The notes under the pieces were generated by a model. The model saw only the letters and a program-made list of their open reading frames with translations. It had not been told where the DNA came from and searched no databases. Below are positions 1-7,652 of a stretch of DNA of 64,000 nucleotides, piece by piece; positions within the stretch are counted from its first letter, which is position 1; each line of letters begins with the position of its first letter. Source of the stretch: Planctomycetes bacterium UBA7888 (GTDB lineage Bacteria; Planctomycetota; UBA1135); contig DLRM01000043.1 of NCBI GenBank assembly GCA_002500505.1, positions 84,558 through 148,557 on the forward strand. Reading direction: 5' to 3'. The translations under genes and the position numbers were made by a program.

Positions 1-2
1 CC

Positions 3-1052
3 GAGGAGCAATCCAAATCTGCGGGCATTGACCTTTACGCAGCAATTGCAGACCGCGGCATGTCCGTGGAGCAATTCCAAATGCTCATTCGAGATTCTCT
101 CCTTCATGAAGAGTTAGTGCGCCAGGATTTGGCATTAACCACTCCCCCGACTGTTGAGCAACAAAAGGAGTGGACCGAAGCTCAAGTTGGGGAATTGATT
201 GCATCATCTATGAAATCCCCTCCCGGATGGGCCCTTTCCAAAGGAAATTGGAAAATCTCATTAGATGAATTAGGGGCCTCCATTCACTCGGCACTTTCCC
301 AGACGCGAATCCGAGAATACCTTGAGCAAATAATTGTGCAAGACAAACTAGAAGACTGGGCTAAAGAATCGAGAGCTGTCCTGACTCCAGAGGTCTTACA
401 AGAAGAAATTGAGTGGAGACGAAAGCGCGTTGAAGAAAACCCTGCCTTCGGAGGAATGACTTATGAGAAGTTGCTTTCCTCTCAAGGCTCCAGCCTAGAA
501 GCTGTCATTCATGGAGCCGAATTACGATCCGTTGGTTTTTTGCGCCTACTTTCACGAGAAAGATGGAATGACGACTGGTTTGCTTCCTTGGAACCAAAAG
601 AACTTGTTGCACAGGAGGCCAAGTTTGGAGAAGCTCGCGAAGTTTCCTGGTTGTTCTTGCATGCGAAAAAAGAGAAGACGGACCCTTTAGATTTGGATTT
701 CAATGACGCCCACAAGGAACTTCTTGCCTACCGCGAGGAAATGAGATTACCCGAGAACTTTGGCTCGCTCGCAAACAAGCTCTCTGAACACGAACCCACC
801 CGCACTCGAAACGGAATGCTCGGTTGGCTCCACCGCGCCGAACCTGGTGTCATCGACAAAGCCGTTTGCGAAACCGCCTTCAACATCCCAATCAACACCA
901 TTTCCGACCCCTTCCGTACGAAGGAAGGTATGGCGATTCTTTTAGTCCACCACATTCGCCCCCGACCAGACGAGGTCACCTTCCGCGCCCTTGTTCGCCG
1001 TAGCAAACATCAGGAGCTCCGGAAAACTTTGGTGGAAAATGTTACTTACTAG
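3..1052 (+). CDS. SurA/PpiC-like peptidylprolyl isomerase (5' end outside window)
   Basis: The frame is open to the left edge, so the ATG at 60 is probably internal and the true start lies outside the window. About 50 residues near the C-terminus match the parvulin (PpiC) rotamase fold: an N-G-M-L-G-W turn, then a stretch ending ISDPFRTKEG and an ILLVHHIRPR strand, which correspond to the GGDLGW, I-S-x-P-V and GYHIIKL positions of parvulins. The long, charged helical region before it resembles the SurA chaperone part. Family members help fold secreted and outer-membrane proteins in the periplasm; no signal peptide is visible because the N-terminus is missing. It converges on trpS, leaving a 75-nt gap. 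Fold call is moderate; the exact subfamily is uncertain. Confidence 0.65.
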   Translation, partial: EEQSKSAGIDLYAAIADRGMSVEQFQMLIRDSLLHEELVRQDLALTTPPTVEQQKEWTEAQVGELIASSMKSPPGWALSKGNWKISLDELGASIHSALSQTRIREYLEQIIVQDKLEDWAKESRAVLTPEVLQEEIEWRRKRVEENPAFGGMTYEKLLSSQGSSLEAVIHGAELRSVGFLRLLSRERWNDDWFASLEPKELVAQEAKFGEAREVSWLFLHAKKEKTDPLDLDFNDAHKELLAYREEMRLPENFGSLANKLSEHEPTRTRNGMLGWLHRAEPGVIDKAVCETAFNIPINTISDPFRTKEGMAILLVHHIRPRPDEVTFRALVRRSKHQELRKTLVENVTY

Positions 1053-1127
1053 TGTGAGGCACTCTTTCCCATGCCCTCCACGAGGGACAAGAAAAAGATA
1101 TTTGTTACGCAATTAAAAACAGGAAGC

Positions 1128-2111
1128 TTACCGTAACCCACAAGCCGTAAAGGCGCGGGCGCGAACCTCACAAGCGCGGGCACGAGCTTTTTCTGCGCCA
1201 GCAGCAAGGATGCGGTCCACTTCAGCAGGGTCGGCAAGAAGTTCTTTGCGGCGTTCCCGAGCCGGCGCGAAGTAAGCCTCCATAGCTTCGTAGATAGCAC
1301 CCTTGAGATGCCCATACCCCGGGGCACCTTCACCGCCGGCGCGCACCTTCTCTTTCCATTCATTGACTTTATCCGCTTCCATAAAAAGAGACATCGTGTC
1401 GAACAAAAAGAGCTCGTCCGGATTTTTGGGCTCCTCTGGTGGGCGAGAATCCGTCACAATCTTGTTGATGATTTTCTTAAGTTTTTTGCCCTCTTCAAAA
1501 ATCCAAATCGTATTACCATAAGACTTGGACATTTTTTGGCCATCCAAACCCACAACTTTTTGGGCTTGCTTCGTAGAAGCCAGCAAACACTCCGGACGTA
1601 CAAAAACTTCGCCATAGTGATTGTTAAAATAACCCGCCATGTCTTGCGTCATTTCCAAGTGTTGCACTTGATCTTTGCCCACGGGAACATGCGTCGAATC
1701 ATAAGCCAAAATATCAGCGGCCATCAAAATTGGATACGTGAACAAGCCCACGCTTGGCTTGATTCCTTGGGCAGTTTTGTCTTTGTAAGAATGCGCACGC
1801 TCCAAAAGACCCATGCCACATTGAGTGGCTAACAGCCAGGCAATCTCATGCACCTCAGGAACATCTGACTGCCGCCACAAGACTGCCTTCTCTGGATCCA
1901 AGCCAAGTGCCAAATATGCCACAGCAGTTTCACGGGTATAAGTGCGCAACTCCTCTGGATCTCGAACGCTTGTCAAAGCGTGGAAGTCCGCAATGAAGTA
2001 AAAGTGTTCGCCCGCTTCCTCCTGCAAAGCAATGTGCTGGCGAATCGCACCAAAGTAATTCCCAATGTGCTGAAGCCCACTAGGCTGGATTCCGGAAAGA
2101 TAGGTAGGCAT
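1128..2111 (-). CDS. trpS: Tryptophanyl-tRNA synthetase
   Basis: Class I aminoacyl-tRNA synthetase that charges tRNA-Trp with tryptophan in the cytoplasm. The HIGH-type motif H-I-G-N is at residues 15-18 after a typical YLSGIQPSG start, and the K-M-S-K-S loop is near residue 195, followed by YGN. At 327 aa it has the usual bacterial length. The ATG shares one base with the stop codon of pgi (TGATG at 2113-2109), so the two genes are probably co-transcribed and translationally coupled; no Shine-Dalgarno sequence is visible. The C-terminal tail is unusually rich in Ala and Arg. Identification is secure. Confidence 0.96.
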   Translation of the reverse strand: MPTYLSGIQPSGLQHIGNYFGAIRQHIALQEEAGEHFYFIADFHALTSVRDPEELRTYTRETAVAYLALGLDPEKAVLWRQSDVPEVHEIAWLLATQCGMGLLERAHSYKDKTAQGIKPSVGLFTYPILMAADILAYDSTHVPVGKDQVQHLEMTQDMAGYFNNHYGEVFVRPECLLASTKQAQKVVGLDGQKMSKSYGNTIWIFEEGKKLKKIINKIVTDSRPPEEPKNPDELFLFDTMSLFMEADKVNEWKEKVRAGGEGAPGYGHLKGAIYEAMEAYFAPARERRKELLADPAEVDRILAAGAEKARARACEVRARAFTACGLR

Positions 2112-3487
2112 CAGCAGGTCAAAACGAAAGGGTCACGAGAAGCGGAAGAAGCGCGAATCTCAGCGGCACGGTCTTCAAAGCCAGTGCACCCCATCAAGGA
2201 CAGGGCTGCAATTTTTCCTGATTCCACGCCAGGTTGATTAAAGGGGTCAATTCCCATAATGCCGCCGGCAATGGCCGTTGCAATTTCGAAGAAAGCGAAA
2301 TACTGGCCAACATGGAAGGCATCCAGTTTGCAAAGTTCAACGGTGCAAACAGGGCGACCCGCATCCATGAGGGCCACTTCAGTACCTTGGCGCTCGACTT
2401 CAATAAGTTCGTTCAAACTTCGGTTTGCTAAGTGACTGAAAGCGGGAGAATCTGCAAAGGGTTCACCAATATCCACCGTGTGGCTGTGCTTGCCAAGCTT
2501 CACCATCGTGTAGACCTTGTCGTCGGGACCTTCGATATAAAGCTGGCATTGGCTGTGTTGATCCGTCGGGCCAACAGCTTTCACCGGCGTAGGGCCAACA
2601 TGAACCACTTCGCCTGCCATATTTGTTTTCTTACCCAAGGACTCCGCCCACAGTTGTTTGTACCAATCGGCCAAAAGACGAAGGCGGTGTGCGTAAGGGA
2701 AGTGAACATGAATCGGGCGACCCGCCTCCATGTGCATGACATGAGCGAGGGCATAACCCAAGGTCGGGTCTTGGTCGGCGGGAAGGGACGAACACAGGTT
2801 GTCCACGCGACCGGCTCCTTCGAGCATGCTTTGGGAATCTAAGCCCGCCATTTCAAAGTTGAAGAGACCCACCGGGGAAAGCACCGAAAATCGGCCACCG
2901 ACACCGTCGGGGACTTCCAGCGTAAAAAGGCCTAATTCATCGCAGAGTTTCCTGAAGTGGCCCCCTACTGGGTCGGTGGTCACGGTGAATCGGCTGCGCA
3001 CACCTTCTTCACTCCCAAGGGCTTCCCGAATCGCCTGATAAAAGACCAAGAATTCACTGGAGGTTTCAATCGTGCCTCCCGACTTAGAAATTACATTGAA
3101 GTGGCATTTCTCAACAGGAACATTCGCCAAAAACTCAGCAATCCAATCGGGATCGATGGAATCCAAGACCATGCACTTCGGCTGGCCATCGGCGGGAGCC
3201 CATTCTTGGTAAACCGGAGCCAAGGCGGCCAAGACCGCAGAGTTGCCAAGGGCTGAGCCGCCAATCCCCAACACTACGAAGTATTCAGGGGCTTGCTCGG
3301 CCTTGACAGCCTCGGCACGGGCTCGACAACTCTCCAAATGATGAGTGGCTTCGTGGAGTTTCCGCCATGCAGGCATGGCCTGGAGGTGGGCGTCGCGGGC
3401 GGCCGCAGCTTGGGGCAACCGAGCGGCAAAATCCTCGCGGGACAGACCGCCAGCGAAAAGTCCAGTCAGGTCGAGCTTAAGCGCCAT
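2111..3487 (-). CDS. pgi: Glucose-6-phosphate isomerase
   Basis: Interconverts glucose-6-phosphate and fructose-6-phosphate in glycolysis and gluconeogenesis. Visible family features are a GIGGSALGN phosphate-binding loop, an ISKSGGT-E stretch, the signature G-V-G-G-R-F-S-V-L-S, and a late K-K-T-N-M-A-G-E segment. The length of about 458 aa fits the short bacterial PGI type. An ATG four codons upstream (3499) lies inside the TAGAAT box at 3498-3503, so the ATG at 3487 (MALKLD) is chosen. It is the first gene of a pgi-trpS unit and is divergent from the gene at 3615. Confidence 0.94.
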   Translation of the reverse strand: MALKLDLTGLFAGGLSREDFAARLPQAAAARDAHLQAMPAWRKLHEATHHLESCRARAEAVKAEQAPEYFVVLGIGGSALGNSAVLAALAPVYQEWAPADGQPKCMVLDSIDPDWIAEFLANVPVEKCHFNVISKSGGTIETSSEFLVFYQAIREALGSEEGVRSRFTVTTDPVGGHFRKLCDELGLFTLEVPDGVGGRFSVLSPVGLFNFEMAGLDSQSMLEGAGRVDNLCSSLPADQDPTLGYALAHVMHMEAGRPIHVHFPYAHRLRLLADWYKQLWAESLGKKTNMAGEVVHVGPTPVKAVGPTDQHSQCQLYIEGPDDKVYTMVKLGKHSHTVDIGEPFADSPAFSHLANRSLNELIEVERQGTEVALMDAGRPVCTVELCKLDAFHVGQYFAFFEIATAIAGGIMGIDPFNQPGVESGKIAALSLMGCTGFEDRAAEIRASSASRDPFVLTC

Positions 3488-3497
3488 GATGGCAGGC

Positions 3498-3503
3498 ATT
3501 CTA
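3498..3503 (-). promoter_or_regulatory. -10-like box TAGAAT of pgi
   Basis: TAGAAT on the minus strand ends 10 nt before the pgi ATG at 3487. No Shine-Dalgarno sequence lies between, so a very short or absent leader is expected. The box overlaps the alternative ATG at 3499 and argues against it. Confidence 0.6.
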
Positions 3504-3585
3504 GGGAAACCGTTACAGAAAACATTTCCGTTGCCGGATGCAATGATTTGACTCTTGGTGAAAGAAATCGGGCCCTGGAAACGAC

Positions 3586-3591
3586 TAAACT
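3586..3591 (+). promoter_or_regulatory. -10-like box TAAACT upstream of the 3615 gene
   Basis: TAAACT ends 23 nt before the ATG, so a transcript starting about 7 nt downstream would carry a leader of roughly 16 nt. The leader is C-rich and lacks a Shine-Dalgarno sequence. panB has the same box with the same 23-nt spacing. Confidence 0.35.
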
Positions 3592-3614
3592 AGTCCTGTC
3601 CCCCCCATTGACCC

Positions 3615-5612
3615 ATGAATTACCGACAAAAGAACCGCGGAAGTACCGCCCTTATCCCAATTGCCATCTTGGTCGCTGTCATTGCAGCGATTGTCTTCAT
3701 GCTTTCCCTGGGCACATCTGGGAACTCCAAGGATGACTCTGACGGCCCCAAACTGGATTCTTTTTCCCTGGAAGATGGCACAGCTGCCAAATTGGACTCT
3801 CCCGACTCCAGTACCCATAGCTCAGGACGAAGAACCAAGGCCCAAGGCACTCCTGCTGCGGACACCCTCTCCCGGGGGCTCATCCAAGGCTCGGTACACA
3901 ATGAGGGGGGGGCTGCGATTGCGAACGCCACAGTGGCTCTAACAGAACGAATCGACCAGGCCCTTGCCTTTTCCTTGTCTCCAGGTGAGTTTGCCGACAT
4001 TCCTTCCTTCCGTGAGAAAACGAATTCTGATGGCATTTTTAGCTTCAAGCGCCTTAAAGCCAATACCGACTATGACATGTGGGTCCGCCACCCCGAGTAC
4101 GCACCCAAAGAAGGTGTTCCCGTAACCACCGTTGCGGAAACCCAAACTTTGAGTCCGGTAATTCTGGGTAAGGGCTACCAAATTTCTGGTGTTATTACGG
4201 ATACTGCCGGAAACCCACTCCCGGCAGAGATTGAGCTTCAAAGACAAGCGAATCGTTTTGCACCTAGAAATCTAGAATCCGTCCAACAGGAAGATTTGGA
4301 ACTTGGCCGCTATGTTCGCATGACTGCGGAACAAGACGGCAGCTTCCTTGCGGACCTTCTCCCTCAAGGACTATGGACTCTTTCCGTTCGCTATGAAGGT
4401 TATGCCGCAGAACGAGTTCACCCTCTCGTGCTCATGGGAGACAACCGAGCCATGGAGAAAACGGTAGTTCTTGGAACAGAACACTTCCTTGCTGGAATCG
4501 TACTCGATGAAGAAGGTGGCCCTATTGCCAACGCAGAGATTCAGGTTTCGCGCATGCGACCGAAACCCATGTTTAGCACGGAAGGCCTTTCCAACCCTGA
4601 TGGCACTTTCAAAATTGGGGGCCTCCCAGAAGGCCTTTATGGTATTTCCGTTCGGGCAACGGGTTTCTCCGCTTCGAATCTTCCTCGAGTCAAGGTGGAC
4701 AAGATGGATTTGGAGATCACCATGCACCAGCTGGGTGCAGTCGCTGGCCGTGTCACTGCAAATGATGGCTCCCCTGTGGAGAATTTCCAAATTGCCCTTC
4801 TTTCGGTCAATCGCGGTACGGCTTTGTATGTCCCCAATGGTCGGCCAAAAAACTTCCGCGACAATAATGGAGACTTCTTATTCGAGGGGATTAATCCAGG
4901 CTCCTACCGACTCCTAGCAACTGCTGACGGGTATACCCCAACCTACTCCACAGGATTCTCTGTTCAAAGAACTTTGATCCCTGGCATTGACATTCACATG
5001 CAAAAGGGAGGCAAGCTGAGTGGCTCTGTCCTTAATGCGGTTACAGGCGAACCCGTCGCAGGGGCTCAAATCATTCTCCATGGGAAAGATTGGAAAGAAG
5101 AAAATTCTTACGGATTATTCGGAGGTGTCGGCCCTGACCCGAACAATATTCCTGGTCAAAAAACGGCTACTCGCAAGAGCGGCACCTTCCGCTTTGACAA
5201 TGCTTATCCCGGCGAATTGCAAGTTGAAGCCACACACCCCTCCTTCCTGAGTTCTACCGTTTATGTGGATTGCCAAAATGGCGGTGATTTGGATGTTGGA
5301 GTCTTCCGGCTATCTCCGGGTGGCGTCATTGCTGGAAGCGGCAGCAATGGAAGCGGTGAGCCTCTTGCCGGAGGAACGGCTTACCTCACTCTTGAGACGC
5401 AAAATGGATTCGGCTATTTCTCCAAAAATGTCCGCCTAGATGCCCAAGGCCGATTTCGGTTTGAAGGGCTCAAATCGGGTACTTATAAAATCAGCGTGGC
5501 CTCGGCGAGCAATGGCGCTCTCCTTTTCATGTCCGAAGCCGGAGCCTCTACCAAGAGCGTGTATGTCTCTCCCGGAGAAACCACTCGACTGGAGCTAATT
5601 TCTAACCAATAG
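3615..5612 (+). CDS. Membrane-anchored carboxypeptidase-regulatory-like repeat protein
   Basis: Large surface protein of 665 aa with a single hydrophobic N-terminal segment (about residues 10-32) and a long extracytoplasmic part, as expected of a type II anchored protein. After a Ser/Asp-rich linker I count six repeats of the carboxypeptidase-regulatory/CNA-B-like beta-sandwich pattern. Each opens with a G-x-(I/V)-x-G-x-V core followed by G-x-P-(I/V)-x-x-A-x-(I/V) and later a G-x-F-x-(I/F)-x-G-L turn. Repeats start near GLIQGSVHNE, GYQISGVITD, EHFLAGIVLD, GAVAGRVTAN, GGKLSGSVLN and GGVIAGSGSN. No catalytic motif is seen. Likely roles are structural or carbohydrate-binding at the cell surface (inference). 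It resembles the proteins at 7653 and 62983. Confidence 0.8.
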   Translation: MNYRQKNRGSTALIPIAILVAVIAAIVFMLSLGTSGNSKDDSDGPKLDSFSLEDGTAAKLDSPDSSTHSSGRRTKAQGTPAADTLSRGLIQGSVHNEGGAAIANATVALTERIDQALAFSLSPGEFADIPSFREKTNSDGIFSFKRLKANTDYDMWVRHPEYAPKEGVPVTTVAETQTLSPVILGKGYQISGVITDTAGNPLPAEIELQRQANRFAPRNLESVQQEDLELGRYVRMTAEQDGSFLADLLPQGLWTLSVRYEGYAAERVHPLVLMGDNRAMEKTVVLGTEHFLAGIVLDEEGGPIANAEIQVSRMRPKPMFSTEGLSNPDGTFKIGGLPEGLYGISVRATGFSASNLPRVKVDKMDLEITMHQLGAVAGRVTANDGSPVENFQIALLSVNRGTALYVPNGRPKNFRDNNGDFLFEGINPGSYRLLATADGYTPTYSTGFSVQRTLIPGIDIHMQKGGKLSGSVLNAVTGEPVAGAQIILHGKDWKEENSYGLFGGVGPDPNNIPGQKTATRKSGTFRFDNAYPGELQVEATHPSFLSSTVYVDCQNGGDLDVGVFRLSPGGVIAGSGSNGSGEPLAGGTAYLTLETQNGFGYFSKNVRLDAQGRFRFEGLKSGTYKISVASASNGALLFMSEAGASTKSVYVSPGETTRLELISNQ

Positions 5613-5642
5613 CCACCTCATTCGGGCGTATAGCTAAAATAC

Positions 5643-5673
5643 GAGGCCGCTGGCATTGCACGCTAGCGGCCTC
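5643..5673 (+). other. 12-bp inverted repeat between 3615 gene and M28 peptidase
   Basis: Arms at 5643-5654 and 5662-5673 (GAGGCCGCT against AGCGGCCTC plus three more pairs, one G-T) enclose a 7-nt loop. No T-tract follows on either strand, so it is not a classical intrinsic terminator. A TAAAAT at 5635-5640 would place a transcription start near the hairpin's left arm, so it could be a 5' leader structure of the peptidase mRNA or an RNA-stabilising 3' end of the preceding gene. Confidence 0.5.
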
Positions 5674-5685
5674 CCTTTCCCTCCG

Positions 5686-6975
5686 ATGAAAGCAACTACC
5701 ATCCTACTCCCTATTCTCGCCTTTGCGAGCTTCGGCTCTCCTCTGCTCGCCCAAGAGGACCGCACCCCCATCCGCGCAGACGATTTGCGGGAACACATTA
5801 CCTATCTCGCTAGCGACGAGCTCCAAGGTCGTGAATCTGGCAAAGAGGGTGGACACGCCGCAGCAAACTACTTTGCCAAAGAATGGCTTCGGCTCGGCTT
5901 GGAACCTCTTTCTGTTCTGCCTGAGGGCCAAGAAAAACCCAAAACCAAAGATTACCTTCTTCCATTCCAAGTTCGGAAGTTGGAATGCTTCAACACCGCA
6001 GGTCTCCTTCCCGGTACGGATCCAGCTTTGGCCGATCAAATCTTAGTAATTGGGGGTCACCACGACCACGCCGGCATTGGTGGCCCAGGCGCGATGGGAT
6101 TCCCGGGTGAAATCCATAACGGCGCCGACGACAACGCTTCCGGTTCTTCCGGTGTCGCGGAACTAGCGGAATGGTTTGTTGCCAACCCAATTCGACGCCC
6201 CATCTTGTTCATGACTTTTAGTGCCGAAGAGCGCGGTCTTTTAGGCAGCAAAGCTTTTGTAGAAGATGGTCCCATCCCAACCGGCAGCATGTACGCCATG
6301 ATTAACTGCGACATGATTGGCCGCAGCGTGAATGATTATCTTTATGTTGGTGGCCTAGGCACCTCGGAAGAGTTTCATCCTCTTTTAGATGAAATCCTGA
6401 AAGAAAGCGGCATGAATATCGAAATGGGTGACGCCGGAGAAGCCCCCAGTGACAACACTTCCTTTTACCACGGTGGAGTACCGTCATTGTTTTTCTTTAC
6501 CCACATTCACGAGGACTACCACATGCCTGGGGATGATGCCTCCAAGATTAACTATGACGCCGAGGTCCGAATTCTGGAACTTGTGCGGAGTTGCGCACAT
6601 GCCCTAGATGCAAGAGATCACTCCCTCAACTTCGTGACCGCTCCAGGAATGGCCATGCCTGCTGACTTCAATCAAAAAATGATGACGCACATGATGGCAA
6701 TTGGAGAACGGCAACGTAATCGAGGAAAACTTGGAGTCACTGTAGAAAACAACGGCGAAGTAACCGGTTTAAGGATTTCCCGTATTCGTAAAGCAAGTGC
6801 TGCTGAAACAGGCGGACTTCATGTAAACGACTACTTACTATCGATTGCCAACATTGCCTTGAAGTCAAAAGATGATTTGCGCCGTGCTCTTGGCGGGAAA
6901 ATAAAAGGTGACGTGATAAACGTTTCCTACATCCGCAACGGAGAAAAAAACTCGGCCACGATTACTTTAAAGTAA
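5686..6975 (+). CDS. Secreted M28-family zinc aminopeptidase with C-terminal PDZ domain
   Basis: The protein has 429 aa from the ATG at 5686 (MKATTILLP), which opens a clear signal peptide ending near LLAQ. M28 metal ligands can be read in order: the His in GGHHDHAG, the Asp in NGADDNASG, the Glu pair in FSAEERGLLG, the Asp in NCDMIGR, and a late His in HEDYHMPGDD. The last 85 or so residues form a PDZ domain beginning GKLGVTVEN. Family members hydrolyse N-terminal residues or peptides outside the cytoplasm. The upstream ATG at 5656 lies inside the inverted repeat and would spoil the signal peptide. The gene overlaps its convergent neighbour by 14 nt. Confidence 0.9.
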   Translation: MKATTILLPILAFASFGSPLLAQEDRTPIRADDLREHITYLASDELQGRESGKEGGHAAANYFAKEWLRLGLEPLSVLPEGQEKPKTKDYLLPFQVRKLECFNTAGLLPGTDPALADQILVIGGHHDHAGIGGPGAMGFPGEIHNGADDNASGSSGVAELAEWFVANPIRRPILFMTFSAEERGLLGSKAFVEDGPIPTGSMYAMINCDMIGRSVNDYLYVGGLGTSEEFHPLLDEILKESGMNIEMGDAGEAPSDNTSFYHGGVPSLFFFTHIHEDYHMPGDDASKINYDAEVRILELVRSCAHALDARDHSLNFVTAPGMAMPADFNQKMMTHMMAIGERQRNRGKLGVTVENNGEVTGLRISRIRKASAAETGGLHVNDYLLSIANIALKSKDDLRRALGGKIKGDVINVSYIRNGEKNSATITLK

Positions 6976-7630
6976 GGGTCAGAGTTTTCTGCGGCCAAGG
7001 CCCTGTTGCTGAGACTTCTGGGATTTCAAATTCCACCCATTCCTCTAGACCCGGGCTCGGGAATTGAGGAGCTGAAACAGTTCGCAAAATTTTGATGGTG
7101 GCCCCTGGATGGAGTCCGCGCAAAAACGATTGCCTTTGGAGAGCATCGTCCACATTGGACTCCCACATTGAGACTCTCCGCTCCCCTCCTGAAATCTCCC
7201 ACTCCAATGGTGCCGGCGGCACCCATGCTGATCGGTAGGAAACGCAGGCCCAGCCCTTACCAAAAGTTATGATTGGTTGAGATTCCCAAGGGGTAAGGGA
7301 CATTCCAAGGATTCCCTCCTTAGGGTCGATTCGAATCTCTCTACCTGCTGGCCCCGACACCGAGTTGGGACTGGCGGTTTCCCTTGGAATCCATTGGCCT
7401 TCCCTTTGCTGAATGCCCTTGACCTCCCCTTCGAGAGGGAGCTCTTTTCGAAAGCGCAGGAAAGCATCAAAAACAGCTACGGATGTTCCGGTCTTCAACA
7501 AAACTGCAGTCTCGCCCGTGTTCGGATTCCACGCCAGCCCACGGGCCCCGACCAAAGAGGGCTCCATTTCCCCACCCCGAGGGAACATTCCCAAGAGAAG
7601 GAGAATTATCCACGAATGAGTGAGAACCAT
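6962..7630 (-). CDS. Hypothetical secreted protein
   Basis: A 222-aa protein with an N-terminal hydrophobic stretch (WIILLLLGMF) that could be a signal peptide, followed by a soluble beta-rich region with no family I recognise. The phrase ARGLAWNPNTGETAVLLKTG resembles a beta-propeller blade, but a single blade is not enough for a call. It is divergent from the gene at 7653 with only 22 bp between the start codons, and a TATGCT box lies exactly 6 nt before its ATG. Its 3' end overlaps the M28 peptidase by 14 nt. Confidence 0.65.
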   Translation of the reverse strand: MVLTHSWIILLLLGMFPRGGEMEPSLVGARGLAWNPNTGETAVLLKTGTSVAVFDAFLRFRKELPLEGEVKGIQQREGQWIPRETASPNSVSGPAGREIRIDPKEGILGMSLTPWESQPIITFGKGWACVSYRSAWVPPAPLEWEISGGERRVSMWESNVDDALQRQSFLRGLHPGATIKILRTVSAPQFPSPGLEEWVEFEIPEVSATGPWPQKTLTLTLK

Positions 7631-7636
7631 ATGCGT

Positions 7637-7642
7637 AGCATA
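7637..7642 (-). promoter_or_regulatory. -10-like box TATGCT of the 7630 gene
   Basis: Ends 6 nt before the ATG at 7630 on the minus strand. It overlaps the opposing box TAGCTT at 7641-7646 by two bases. Confidence 0.6.
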
Positions 7643-7646
7643 GCTT
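7641..7646 (+). promoter_or_regulatory. -10-like box TAGCTT of the 7653 gene
   Basis: Ends 6 nt before the ATG at 7653 on the plus strand and is the mirror partner of the box at 7637-7642. Both promoters lie within a 22-bp gap. Confidence 0.5.
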
Positions 7647-7652
7647 GTTCAA